Shown: piece by piece, positions 1 through 6,489 of the stretch
Position numbering within the stretch: position 1 is the stretch's first letter
How the letters are laid out: each line of letters opens with the position of its first letter
DNA from: Thalassospira profundimaris WP0211
GTDB taxonomy: Bacteria > Pseudomonadota > Alphaproteobacteria > Rhodospirillales > Thalassospiraceae
DNA length: 64,000 bases
Reading direction: 5' to 3'
Assembly (NCBI RefSeq): GCF_000300275.1
Contig: NZ_AMRN01000002.1
Coordinates: 372,001 to 436,000, forward strand
Notes under the pieces: generated by a model
What the model was told of the DNA's origin: nothing
The model's database searches: none
The model's input: the letters and a program-made list of their open reading frames with translations, nothing else
Made by a program: the position numbers and the translations under genes

Positions 1-105
1 GTGACTGTTGGCATTCTTGCCAAACAGGAAGGCGCTCAGCGTGCTTTTCATGGAGCCGATGTCCCGATCATGCAGATGGGTGTCCCTATTGGACACATTG
101 ATTGA
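1..105 (+). CDS. C-terminal end of an unidentified protein (partial)
   Basis: The window opens inside a reading frame (frame 1) that runs 34 codons to a TGA at 103-105 and ends in PIGHID. I do not recognise the family from so short a tail. It lies on the chromosomal side of the left attachment repeat, so it would be part of the host genome rather than of the integrated element. It could also be a chance open frame. Confidence 0.35.
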   Translation: MTVGILAKQEGAQRAFHGADVPIMQMGVPIGHID

Positions 106-208
106 CCATAGTGAAACCAAGGGCGGCACTTGCCAAGTCGAGATCGGGTGACGGCTGATCACAGCTGCGTGCGAGCTGGTGCAATGGGGAGGATGCGAGG
201 AAGCCGAT

Positions 209-275
209 AAGGCAAAAAAAAGCCGGGCAACAAATGTGCCCGGCAAGTTTATCAGGGAGGCTTCACGTCTGGGAG
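209..275. repeat. Left attachment repeat (attL), fragment of sRNA 3' end
   Basis: Positions 209-226 and 241-275 are identical to 5728-5745 and 5760-5794 (18 and 35 bases). Between them lies a hairpin whose stem differs in sequence but not in pairing. On the minus strand it reads as conserved RNA, then a GC stem, then eight U. The similarity stops abruptly at 275, where the right copy continues into the body of the small RNA. This marks the junction with the element. Confidence 0.8.
214..244 (-). terminator. Orphaned sRNA terminator at left end
   Basis: GCCGGGCA (222-229) pairs with TGCCCGGC (237-244) around a 7-base loop. On the minus strand eight T follow (A-run 214-221). This should be the terminator the small RNA used before the element inserted. 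It is now separated from the RNA 5' half by 5.5 kb. Confidence 0.75.
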
Positions 276-400
276 TGATGAAATATAGCGTTCGAGGCTT
301 CACGTCAAAATTCGCTTTTGTTCGGTTTTAAATAAATATATCATGGCTTTAGTGTTCGTTATCGTTCGCCTGAAATTGTATGCAATTGTCGCGAAACGGA

Positions 401-426
401 TGCAAATTAGTCCCCAGCTAGTCCCC
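401..426. repeat. Candidate integrase arm-binding site, left
   Basis: Two TAGTCCCC octamers lie 11 bases apart (start to start) within a 26-bp segment that recurs at 5690-5715 with one mismatch (25/26). The pair sits inside the element at both ends, close to the attachment repeats. The spacing is one helical turn. This fits arm-type sites for the N-terminal DUF4102 domain of the integrase; binding is inferred. Confidence 0.5.
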
Positions 427-451
427 GGAAACGGGGCAGGAGTGACCGGCC

Positions 452-1738
452 ATGCGAAAGCGCCTTACCGACCGTTTCCTTGCGACCCTGAAACCACCGC
501 CTAATGGGCGTCTGGAAGTCACCGACGATTCCGGGGCGGGGCTGGTATTCCGAATGTCGAGTGACGGGGCCTGTTCGTGGGCGGTGCGTTATTCCATTGC
601 CGGGAAGCAAAAGCGCGTCACACTGGGCCGCTATGTGCAGGCAGACCCCAAAGTCGGCATGACCCTTGCCAGTGCCCGGAAAAAGGCGGCGGAAATCACC
701 GCAAGCGCCAAAGAAGGCACCGACCTGCCCGATAAGGAAGCCCGCCAGCGGGCAGAGGCCGAACAAGCCGCCAAGCGCCCCCAGACAGTCGAGTCCCTCT
801 TGCGTCGCTATGTCGATGCCTATTGCAAGCAAAACCAGCGCAAATGGCTGGAAACCGAACGCATGTTTGAAAATCATGTTTACCCGGTAATCGGGCGATT
901 GCCGCTTTCGGATTTGCGCCGTGCCGATATTGTTGCCCTTCTGGACCATTTGCAGAATGACAAGGGCTTTACCGCGCAAGTGAACCGGGTGCGCAGCAAT
1001 CTGATTGCCGCGTTCAACTGGGCGATTGAACGGGAATATCTTGATGCCAACCCGGCGGCGGCGGTGAAACGGCGCAAGATTGAAAAGCCGCGCAACCGGA
1101 CCCTTTCGGACGCCGAACTGATTGCAATCTGGCAGGCGGCGGACAAATTGCCCTATCCGTCGGGGCCTTATCTGAAAACGCTTATTCTAACCGGGCAGCG
1201 CCGTGATGAAGTCCGGTGCATGACATGGGACGAAATCCGCCATGCAGCACGTGCAGGATGCCGGGACGGGGCGCAAGCGGCGGGCGGTATGGCATGGGTC
1301 ATCCCCGGCGAACGCAATAAATCCAAGCGTGACCATATCGTGCCGGTTTCCGGCCTGTTTGAAAGCCTTCTGGCAGACTTGCCGCGCCTGTCCGATGCCG
1401 CCACCGCCCCGGTCTTTACGTCCAACGGGCAAAAGCCCTATGCGGGAACCCGGCGACTTAAGGAAATCATAGACCGCGAAAGCGGTGTGACCGGCTGGGT
1501 GTTTCACGATATCCGCCGGACGGTGCGGACAAATTTTGCCATTCTGGGAGTATCAAGAGAGGTAGCCGAACGGGTGTTGAACCATGCCACCCCGTCACTG
1601 GAAGGCACCTATAATACCCATGAATACTGGCCGGAAAAACGCGATGCCTTGCAGCGGTGGGCGGATCGCCTAGCGATGATGGTTCAGGGGTGCGCGGCTA
1701 ATGTCGTTCCGTTGCATTTTGCTACCAGTGTTCAGTGA
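452..1738 (+). CDS. int: Tyrosine recombinase / phage integrase (P4 type)
   Basis: 428 residues. An N-terminal DUF4102 arm-binding domain (about 1-90) is followed by a core-binding domain and a C-terminal catalytic domain. Catalytic residues can be placed: Arg in TGQRRDEV (about 250), HDIR (His352, Arg355), His378 in LNHA, and a Tyr pair at 387/392 in YNTHEY. It should catalyse site-specific integration and excision of the element with the excisionase at 2671. The ATG follows an AGGAG-like sequence. It reads away from attL at 275, and the candidate arm sites at 401-426 lie just upstream. The family usually uses tRNA or tmRNA genes; the target here appears to be a different small RNA gene. Confidence 0.95.
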   Translation: MRKRLTDRFLATLKPPPNGRLEVTDDSGAGLVFRMSSDGACSWAVRYSIAGKQKRVTLGRYVQADPKVGMTLASARKKAAEITASAKEGTDLPDKEARQRAEAEQAAKRPQTVESLLRRYVDAYCKQNQRKWLETERMFENHVYPVIGRLPLSDLRRADIVALLDHLQNDKGFTAQVNRVRSNLIAAFNWAIEREYLDANPAAAVKRRKIEKPRNRTLSDAELIAIWQAADKLPYPSGPYLKTLILTGQRRDEVRCMTWDEIRHAARAGCRDGAQAAGGMAWVIPGERNKSKRDHIVPVSGLFESLLADLPRLSDAATAPVFTSNGQKPYAGTRRLKEIIDRESGVTGWVFHDIRRTVRTNFAILGVSREVAERVLNHATPSLEGTYNTHEYWPEKRDALQRWADRLAMMVQGCAANVVPLHFATSVQ

Positions 1739-1747
1739 GGGCTTCAG

Positions 1748-2560
1748 ATGACCAATAATACACAATCTGGCGGTGATTTTCTTTATGGCGAAACCAGTGC
1801 AGAAAGTTTTATCAAGCCGACAATGGATATATACGAGGCTTTGCGTTGGATTGCCTTCGGTCTACCGCCTCTAAAATCGGCGGCGTTGGAAGGTAGTTTT
1901 CTTTACGACGATGTTCTTGCCCGTCGGGAAGAAGATGAGGGCCACATTCCTGAGTGGGTGCCTTTCAATATGTTTCACAATGAAGAGGCAGAGCTGAAAA
2001 AGGCTCTGATAATGGGAGAGTTAAGAGCGCGTGGTTTAGAAGATGCAGGAAATACAGAAGATGCCGGTTGGGGGCCTTTAGAAAAAGACTTGATTGATAT
2101 TGCCCAATCATATTGGGAGTTGTTCGAACGTTGGAACTATCAGCAACCATACAGCCGAGTAGATTTTGGTTTTTGCGGTTGGTATGGGCATGTCCAGTTC
2201 AAAACAGATGCTGTTATTGCACTGTTTCCGATCAGTAGCCGCGTTCATAGAGATTGTGTCGGTGCCGAGAACGATATCTATCAATACTGTGGAGTGTCTG
2301 AGGTGTCTGAGGTGTCGAAAACCGGTCGTCCTAAAAAGGATAAAACACCTGTCTATAAGCGGATAATTATCTTAGCAATGGCAGGAAAATTTGACACGTA
2401 CCTCAACAAGCCAAGATGTGACAATGCGATTTATAGCGTTATTGCCGAAGATTTGAGTGAAGCAAAAATACCTCTCGGGCAAGACACTATCCGAAAAGAT
2501 TATGGGGTCGATGACCTGATAAAAGCGGCAAGGGAAATGAGGGAAAAACAACTCAAATAA
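1748..2560 (+). CDS. Hypothetical protein, element-borne
   Basis: 270 residues, beginning 10 bases after int and probably co-transcribed with it. I do not recognise the family. The N-terminal two thirds are acidic and aromatic-rich with no membrane segment. After a GRPKKDK linker (about residue 200) comes a basic stretch with alternating helices that could bind DNA. Codon use is more AT-rich than in int and the flanking chromosome, which suggests separate acquisition. A role in control of excision or in host interaction is possible but not shown. Confidence 0.7.
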   Translation: MTNNTQSGGDFLYGETSAESFIKPTMDIYEALRWIAFGLPPLKSAALEGSFLYDDVLARREEDEGHIPEWVPFNMFHNEEAELKKALIMGELRARGLEDAGNTEDAGWGPLEKDLIDIAQSYWELFERWNYQQPYSRVDFGFCGWYGHVQFKTDAVIALFPISSRVHRDCVGAENDIYQYCGVSEVSEVSKTGRPKKDKTPVYKRIIILAMAGKFDTYLNKPRCDNAIYSVIAEDLSEAKIPLGQDTIRKDYGVDDLIKAAREMREKQLK

Positions 2561-2670
2561 TTAATCCCGAAATAATTAATTAATCCCTTTTCCCCAAGTT
2601 TTCGCAGCGAATTGAATCCGTCAAAGTCCTCTTGTTCACGCAATGATGCGTACAAACATGAGGTAACGAG

Positions 2671-2850
2671 ATGACGTTGTTATATTCAATTCCAGATGCA
2701 TGTCGGCTGCTATCTATCGGTCGTACGACAGCATATCTTCTAATTCAGTCTGGGAAGCTGGAGGCGGTCAAGATTGGCCGTCGCACCCTGATCAAACGCC
2801 AATCGGTGTATGCGCTTGCAGGCGTCTCTGAAAATCAGGAGGGCAGCTAA
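2671..2850 (+). CDS. Excisionase / AlpA-like DNA-binding protein
   Basis: 59 residues, with ATG at 2671 after a GAGG ribosome site. The sequence begins MTLLYSIPDACRLLSIGRTT, followed by a SGKLEAVKIGRRTLI-type segment. This is the MerR-like winged helix of the excisionase family: helix-turn-helix in the first half, then a basic wing. It should direct excision with the integrase or activate element promoters. It is the first gene of a four-gene string joined by overlaps: its TAA shares a base with the next ATG (TAATG at 2848-2852). Confidence 0.85.
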   Translation: MTLLYSIPDACRLLSIGRTTAYLLIQSGKLEAVKIGRRTLIKRQSVYALAGVSENQEGS

Positions 2851-3011
2851 TGACGATTCAAATTAAAAGCCCGGTATCGCTGGCGGGCGATATCCGGGCT
2901 ACGGGTCTTCTAACTATCAGACAATCTCAGTTTAACGCAGCTTACCCGTTTGCACAATTCCTGTTTCCGCTGGCGGATATAGCCGGGGCAATGCTGGAGG
3001 GTGTGAAATGA
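2850..3011 (+). CDS. Small hypothetical protein (53 aa)
   Basis: Starts at the TAATG overlap with the excisionase gene and ends at an ATGA overlap (3008-3011) with the next gene. Its translation therefore appears coupled on both sides, which is the main evidence that it is real. The product has a mixed N-terminus and a hydrophobic C-terminal half with phenylalanines (FAQFLFPLADIAGAML) that could be one membrane-associated or amphipathic helix. No family is recognised. Confidence 0.6.
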   Translation: MTIQIKSPVSLAGDIRATGLLTIRQSQFNAAYPFAQFLFPLADIAGAMLEGVK

Positions 3012-3289
3012 AACATCCAAAGCAAACAATGCGTTTTCGCTTGCCCGGTGCAGGCTGGGCGCGTGTTGCCAATGGCCGGGTGGCGTGGGCACTTGCGGAA
3101 TTGCTAAGGGCTGGAAAGCGCGGGGTTACGCCGATAGATAATCCTGGCCCCCGCTGGTCAGCATATATATTTACCCTTCGGACCGAATACGGTCTTGATA
3201 TCGAGACGGTGAATGAGCCGCACGGTGGCCCTTATCCCGGCACACATGCGCGTTATGTCCTAAAATCCCGTATCGAGGTCGTAGAATGA
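3008..3289 (+). CDS. Winged-helix domain protein, element-borne
   Basis: 93 residues overlapping the previous gene by ATGA. It contains VAWALAELLRAGKRGVTPID, then PGPRWSAYIF, then a C-terminal GTHARYVL segment. From memory this is the small winged-helix family (HTH_39-like) common in alphaproteobacterial prophages and islands beside excisionase genes. It probably binds DNA as a regulator of the element. The stop codon at 3287 abuts the next possible start. Confidence 0.75.
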   Translation: MKHPKQTMRFRLPGAGWARVANGRVAWALAELLRAGKRGVTPIDNPGPRWSAYIFTLRTEYGLDIETVNEPHGGPYPGTHARYVLKSRIEVVE

Positions 3290-3352
3290 ATGTCTGGCGG
3301 TGGGGGCGTAATTGCCCCCGCCACCTTTCCGGTCATGCAGGAGGGTGGCAGA

Positions 3353-3748
3353 ATGGGTAACAGTAGACGCAACAAGCTTTTGCCAAATGGGCGCAATCAG
3401 CAAAGCCGTTTTGTGAAGCTGGAGCATTTCGAAATGGACTGCCCTGCCTATCGCGAAATGTCCTTACTGGGCAAAGCGTCATTAATGGAGTTTCGTCGCC
3501 GATATGATGGTCGAAATAATGGCGAAATCAGTTTTTCTGTCCGGGAACTTGGCAGTCGTCTGGGATGTGCGGATAACACGGCAAACAAGGCGATTTGGGA
3601 ATTGCAACGGCTTGGCTGGATCAAGGTAGCAGTCAAAGGCACATTCACGCGCAAAACCCGTCATGCGACAACATGGATTCTGACCAATCAGCCATTGGGG
3701 GATGAATTGCCAACCAAAGAATATGCCAGATGGAGACCGGAAAATTAA
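3353..3748 (+). CDS. Helix-turn-helix protein, possible replication or regulatory factor
   Basis: 131 residues from the ATG at 3353, which has a strong GGAGGG ribosome site 9 bases or so upstream. An in-frame ATG at 3290 would add 21 low-complexity residues, but that stretch encodes a GC hairpin (3302-3319), so 3353 is preferred. The core (residues about 35-105) reads as a winged helix-turn-helix: SVRELGSRLGCADNTANKAI is the recognition region, followed by a basic wing. It is the last gene before the repeat-rich region at 3750-3945, so it could recognise those repeats. Replication or regulation cannot be told apart from sequence. Confidence 0.75.
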   Translation: MGNSRRNKLLPNGRNQQSRFVKLEHFEMDCPAYREMSLLGKASLMEFRRRYDGRNNGEISFSVRELGSRLGCADNTANKAIWELQRLGWIKVAVKGTFTRKTRHATTWILTNQPLGDELPTKEYARWRPEN

Positions 3749-4332
3749 AACCCGGTATCAGATTTTAATACTGTCGGTCTCACCTGTTGAGACCGGCGGT
3801 ATCATCTTCCCCGGCAAATAGGCCCTTACGGTCTTAATTTTTAATACCGAAACCACAAAAACCGCTGCTTTGACGGTATCAACTTTTGCGACACATATAG
3901 TTTACCATGTGGGGACGCGCCGAATTTTTAGAAACGGTATCGCGAGAAGACGGTTGGTCCGATTGTTGGAATTTTTAGAAGCGGTGAAATGGCGGGGGAA
4001 GATTTTTCCATAGTCACATGCGAACAAGAAGGCCTTGCGGATAATTTCGTGAAACCGAAAAAAGGGCGGCTATCCGGTTTGTGGGCGAGTTTTTCGTATC
4101 CGTAAAAAAAGGGGCAACAATCCGGGCCTCAAGATTTTTCTGACATCGTTACGCGAGAGGAAAATAGGTTTTCTGGCGGCTCAGAAATCGAACATTGCCC
4201 AGCCAGATGGAAATTCGGGTATTAGTTTGTTGTCATACAGCTTCTACGCGATATGCTGTTGAACAATGTTGAAAGATATTGCTGTGCGCTTCTGTCAGAT
4301 GAATTTCCGGTAGCGGTAAAAAAGGGGATAAA
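3749..4332. other. Repeat-rich non-coding region, possible origin of the element
   Basis: No convincing gene. CGGTATC occurs at 3753, 3797, 3874 and 3935. A 17-base sequence GAATTTTTAGAA(A/G)CGGT occurs at 3922 and 3969, 47 bases apart. CGGTCTCA/TGAGACCG forms an 8-bp inverted repeat at 3775-3795. The AT-rich runs and repeats following a DNA-binding gene resemble an iteron-type origin or a regulator-binding cluster. Replication is inferred only from layout. Confidence 0.4.
4100..4149. repeat. Direct repeat upstream of the cargo genes
   Basis: A 50-base stretch from CCGTAAAAAAAGG to GACATCGT recurs at 5565-5613 with about 42 matching positions and one gap. The two copies bracket the two exported-protein genes, suggesting that this cargo block was exchanged as a unit by recombination between repeats. 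Confidence 0.55.
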
Positions 4333-5040
4333 ATGAAAATCGCGAAACTGTTAAGCCTCTTTGTGTTGCTTTCTGCTGTGTCGGCATGTTCCTCCATTAA
4401 CTACAATTACAGCGGCAAGACAGAACTGTTTTCCGAGCCTGCCATTAACGAAGTACAAGAGGCTTCTGTTGGGGACTACATGCTTAACCAAGGCAGGCGA
4501 GTAACGACGGAATTTCTTACGTTATCTCACCTGATCGACGGGGTTGCATACGATATTCCGCCGGGGTCTTATATTCGGATTGGTGACTACAAAGGTAATC
4601 CGTATTTCTCTACCACCAACACCAAAGGTCAGAGTGTTGTTTACCTTCCGGGCTTGATCGACCCTCCGATTGCCTTGCATACGAAGAAAGACAACGAAGT
4701 ATGCGTTACCTCTGTATCTTACCAGTCAGCATCCTGCTATGGCGGTCAGATGAAAGTCGAAGAGCTAACCGCAAGGGATAATCAAAGTTTCCAACAAACG
4801 TTGATTTACAACGGCTCTGTTGGAGAAAAGATAAACATCTCTTATCGGGAGTTTCAAAACGATACCGCCAGAGGTGCATTTACCAATAACGTTGAATACG
4901 ACATGGAGAAATCCAATGTCATTGGTTACAAAGGCGCTAGTATAGAGGTCCTAGACTACGATAATAAATCAATAAAATTCAAAGTGTTAAAGCATTTCCG
5001 AGACGACTTTTCATACGAGATAAAACCCAAAACAAAATGA
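4333..5040 (+). CDS. Predicted lipoprotein, element cargo
   Basis: 235 residues. The N-terminus MKIAKLLSLFVLLSAVSACSS has two Lys, a hydrophobic core and a lipobox ending at Cys19, typical of a lipoprotein signal. The mature part is rich in Tyr, Asn and Ser with alternating hydrophobics, suggesting beta structure. No family is recognised. A GGGGAT ribosome site precedes the ATG. Base composition is lower in GC than the chromosome. Lipoproteins on satellites can act in superinfection exclusion or envelope modification, but nothing in the sequence proves such a role. Confidence 0.75.
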   Translation: MKIAKLLSLFVLLSAVSACSSINYNYSGKTELFSEPAINEVQEASVGDYMLNQGRRVTTEFLTLSHLIDGVAYDIPPGSYIRIGDYKGNPYFSTTNTKGQSVVYLPGLIDPPIALHTKKDNEVCVTSVSYQSASCYGGQMKVEELTARDNQSFQQTLIYNGSVGEKINISYREFQNDTARGAFTNNVEYDMEKSNVIGYKGASIEVLDYDNKSIKFKVLKHFRDDFSYEIKPKTK

Positions 5041-5131
5041 GACTATCGGTTGCGAGAGCGTTAATCCATAGCCATTGGTAAGCAGCTAAAATAAGTCGAA
5101 TACTAAATTTCCCGGCGAGCAGAGAGGTGAC

Positions 5132-5494
5132 ATGCAAAAGCTCATCTATCTAGTGATTGTTCTGCTGATTGATATCTCGCCTGCATTGGCGGAACCAGTT
5201 TCGCTAACTGATTATCTATCGACGATGGATAGGACAGCGGTGCAGTTTTCGGGTCGGATCAAGTACGATAGCCGAGAGCGGGAGTTTACGTTCTATGACA
5301 ATAATCGCGATCCATTCGGAGTTACGGTCGATGCTGGAAGAGATAGCCGGGAGCGAATTGAGGCGGAGTGCGATAATCCTAGCTTCATAGTGTCCTACAA
5401 TGAGCTGTGCACTATCTCAGGTCGTGGAACCGTCGAAATTAGAGGGTCGCGGGTTTACATCAGCATCGAGAAAGTTGATCAACTGAGTAAATAG
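5132..5494 (+). CDS. Small exported protein, element cargo
   Basis: 120 residues with a Sec signal peptide (MQKLIYLVIVLLIDISPALA, cleavage predicted after ALA at residue 20). The mature 100 residues carry two cysteines (ECDNP and ELCTI) that could form a disulphide in the periplasm, and the motif FSGRIKYDSREREFTFYDN. The C-terminal half looks like a small OB- or beta-fold (SGRGTVEIRGSRVYISIEKV), but no family is claimed. It lies 91 bases after the lipoprotein gene in the same orientation, and both lie between the direct repeats, so they may act together in the envelope. Confidence 0.7.
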   Translation: MQKLIYLVIVLLIDISPALAEPVSLTDYLSTMDRTAVQFSGRIKYDSREREFTFYDNNRDPFGVTVDAGRDSRERIEAECDNPSFIVSYNELCTISGRGTVEIRGSRVYISIEKVDQLSK

Positions 5495-5564
5495 CTTACG
5501 AGCAAAAGCTATTTGTTGCCTAACCTAGAGTGTCTGGTAGGTTTTATTCCCCAATTTTCCTTAG

Positions 5565-5613
5565 CCGTAAAAAAGGCGCAAGAATCCGGGCAGGAAGAAT
5601 TTTCCGACATCGT
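5565..5613. repeat. Direct repeat downstream of the cargo genes
   Basis: Second copy of the repeat at 4100-4149 (about 84 percent identical, one gap). It ends the cargo block; only the right arm site and attR lie beyond it. Confidence 0.55.
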
Positions 5614-5689
5614 ATGTGAGGGCGTGGGACAATTGCCAGCGTGGCGTTAAGCGGCCTGTGTGATTGCCTCGGAAACCATGCCGAGTTTC

Positions 5690-5715
5690 TGCAAATTAGT
5701 CCCCAGATAGTCCCC
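5690..5715. repeat. Candidate integrase arm-binding site, right
   Basis: Matches 401-426 at 25 of 26 positions, with the same pair of TAGTCCCC octamers. It lies 13 bases inside the right attachment repeat. Confidence 0.5.
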
Positions 5716-5727
5716 AGAGGTGGAAAC

Positions 5728-5794
5728 AAGGCAAAAAAAAGCCGGATACATAGAGTATCCGGCAAGTTTATCAGGGAGGCTTCACGTCTGGGAG
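5728..5794. repeat. Right attachment repeat (attR)
   Basis: Shares 18 and 35 identical bases with 209-275, separated by a terminator stem of different sequence. The repeat overlaps the 3' third of the small RNA at 5733-5929. By the usual logic of such elements, the part left of the crossover (5728 to somewhere in 5760-5794) belongs to the element and the part to the right is host. Confidence 0.8.
5733..5763 (-). terminator. sRNA terminator supplied by the element
   Basis: GCCGGATAC (5741-5749) pairs with GTATCCGGC (5755-5763) around ATAGA, and eight T follow on the minus strand. The stem sequence differs from the orphan terminator at 214-244 at several positions, always on both strands of the stem. 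Confidence 0.85.
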
Positions 5795-5929
5795 ACGTAG
5801 GACCCTTCGCAGGGCCCTGGGTAAGCCGGACAGGGCGTCCGGCTAAAGACCGACATAATCGGTCAGGGAGAAAACTCTGTACCGCGGTGCGGAGTGTTCC
5901 GCTGCGGTTCGAGGGAGAAGATAGCGTTT
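5733..5929 (-). ncRNA. Structured small RNA with CUCCC motifs; element target
   Basis: A chain of hairpins without a convincing reading frame, ending on the minus strand in a textbook intrinsic terminator. Read 5' to 3' it has a GCGGA/TCCGC stem-loop (5891-5904), GACCGA/TCGGTC (5848-5864), AGCCGGAC/GTCCGGCT (5824-5844), ACGTCT/AGACGT with a CCC loop (5784-5798), and the terminator. CUCCC occurs four times (near 5913, 5866, 5791 and 5774), partly in loops. Such motifs can pair with Shine-Dalgarno sequences and recall the anti-SD small RNAs of alphaproteobacteria. A CATTAT -10 (5936-5941) with a weak -35 would start the RNA near 5929; the 5' end is approximate. Confidence 0.7.
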
Positions 5930-6104
5930 TTGACGATAATGACCACTGCCAAATTGCTTTTTCAGCCATGCATTTTCTGCATAAATATACGGGGACGTTT
6001 AGAATGATGTCAAGTATATGATATTTATACGGTTTTAAGAGTTCGTTCTGACGGTTTTCTGGCTAGATCACTGTTTGCGGGGATAATTCATTGTGCAGGG
6101 GCAC

Positions 6105-6273
6105 AAAAAAAAGCCGGTAGCGGGGGAGCTACCGGCAAGATCAACAGGGAGGCTTACGTCTGGGAGACGTAGGGAATCTCTTGAAGATTCCAGGCCGGAT
6201 ATCGTTCCGGCGGACGGATCGTCCAAAGATCAGGAAGCCGGAGCAAGCTCGCTTTGTGCGGATGCTCACAACT
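6105..6273 (-). ncRNA. Second small RNA of the same family
   Basis: Shares the terminator frame, the AGGGAGGCTT(C)ACGTCTGGGAG block and the CCC-loop hairpin (here 7 bp, 6155-6171) with the RNA at 5733. Its 5' half is different: GGACG/CGTCC (6212-6224), GCCGGA/TCCGGC (6194-6211) and GGAATCT/AGATTCC (6173-6191). The terminator stem GCCGGTAGC/GCTACCGGC (6113-6136) again differs in sequence with pairing preserved, and is followed by eight U. CUCCC occurs at the two conserved places and in the terminator loop. The predicted length is about 170 nt. It is the intact neighbouring paralogue, outside the element. Confidence 0.7.
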
Positions 6274-6280
6274 TATGATA

Positions 6281-6309
6281 TGAATATAAGTGATCCTTGG
6301 ATGGACCAA
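6281..6309 (-). promoter_or_regulatory. Predicted promoter of the second small RNA
   Basis: On the minus strand TTGGTC (6309-6304), a 17-base gap and TATTCA (6286-6281); an overlapping TATATT is also available. It would start transcription near 6273. Confidence 0.4.
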
Positions 6310-6434
6310 AAATAGAATGACTACAAGTCAACCATGCGTCAGGTGCATGACAATAAAATGTCAGCAATTTTAAGACATTATGGCACGACTGATATTTGAT
6401 GTGCCCCGGTATTGGCAAAACACCCCATAAACGC

Positions 6435-6461
6435 CAACAGCCCGGCAGGGCCGGGCTGTTG
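6435..6461 (-). terminator. Hairpin downstream of the LysR gene
   Basis: A 12-bp perfect stem (CAACAGCCCGGC with GCCGGGCTGTTG, 3-base loop) lies 28 bases after the LysR stop. The following T-run is weak (GGCGTTTATG), so termination may be partial. Confidence 0.6.
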
Positions 6462-6489
6462 CAGAATCGGATAAAAGATGTCCGGAATT

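Larger units (their letters stand above)
209..5794. mobile_element. Integrative element inserted in a small RNA gene
   Basis: About 5.6 kb bounded by direct repeats at 209-275 and 5728-5794. It holds a tyrosine integrase just inside the left end, an excisionase-like protein, coupled small DNA-binding proteins, a repeat-rich region and two exported cargo proteins. There are no capsid, tail, terminase or conjugation genes, so it resembles a satellite or mobilisable island that would depend on a helper. The repeats are 3' ends of a minus-strand small RNA. The right copy is joined to an intact RNA 5' part; the left copy is only the RNA 3' end. This is the geometry expected if the element carries a replacement 3' end. 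The boundaries come from the repeats; the mobility is inferred. Confidence 0.8.

Noticed and set aside
5544-6021. Overlapping open frames on both strands in the small RNA region (141 and 126 residues)
   Set aside because: The region is a chain of hairpins with a terminator. The frames are low in hydrophobic pattern, have no ribosome sites and are not shared between the two RNA copies.
209-6136. The three hairpin repeats as REP/BIME-type DNA repeats
   Set aside because: Each copy ends in eight T after the stem on the same strand, the stems covary, and two copies have distinct structured 5' parts. That fits RNA genes better, although transcription is unproven.
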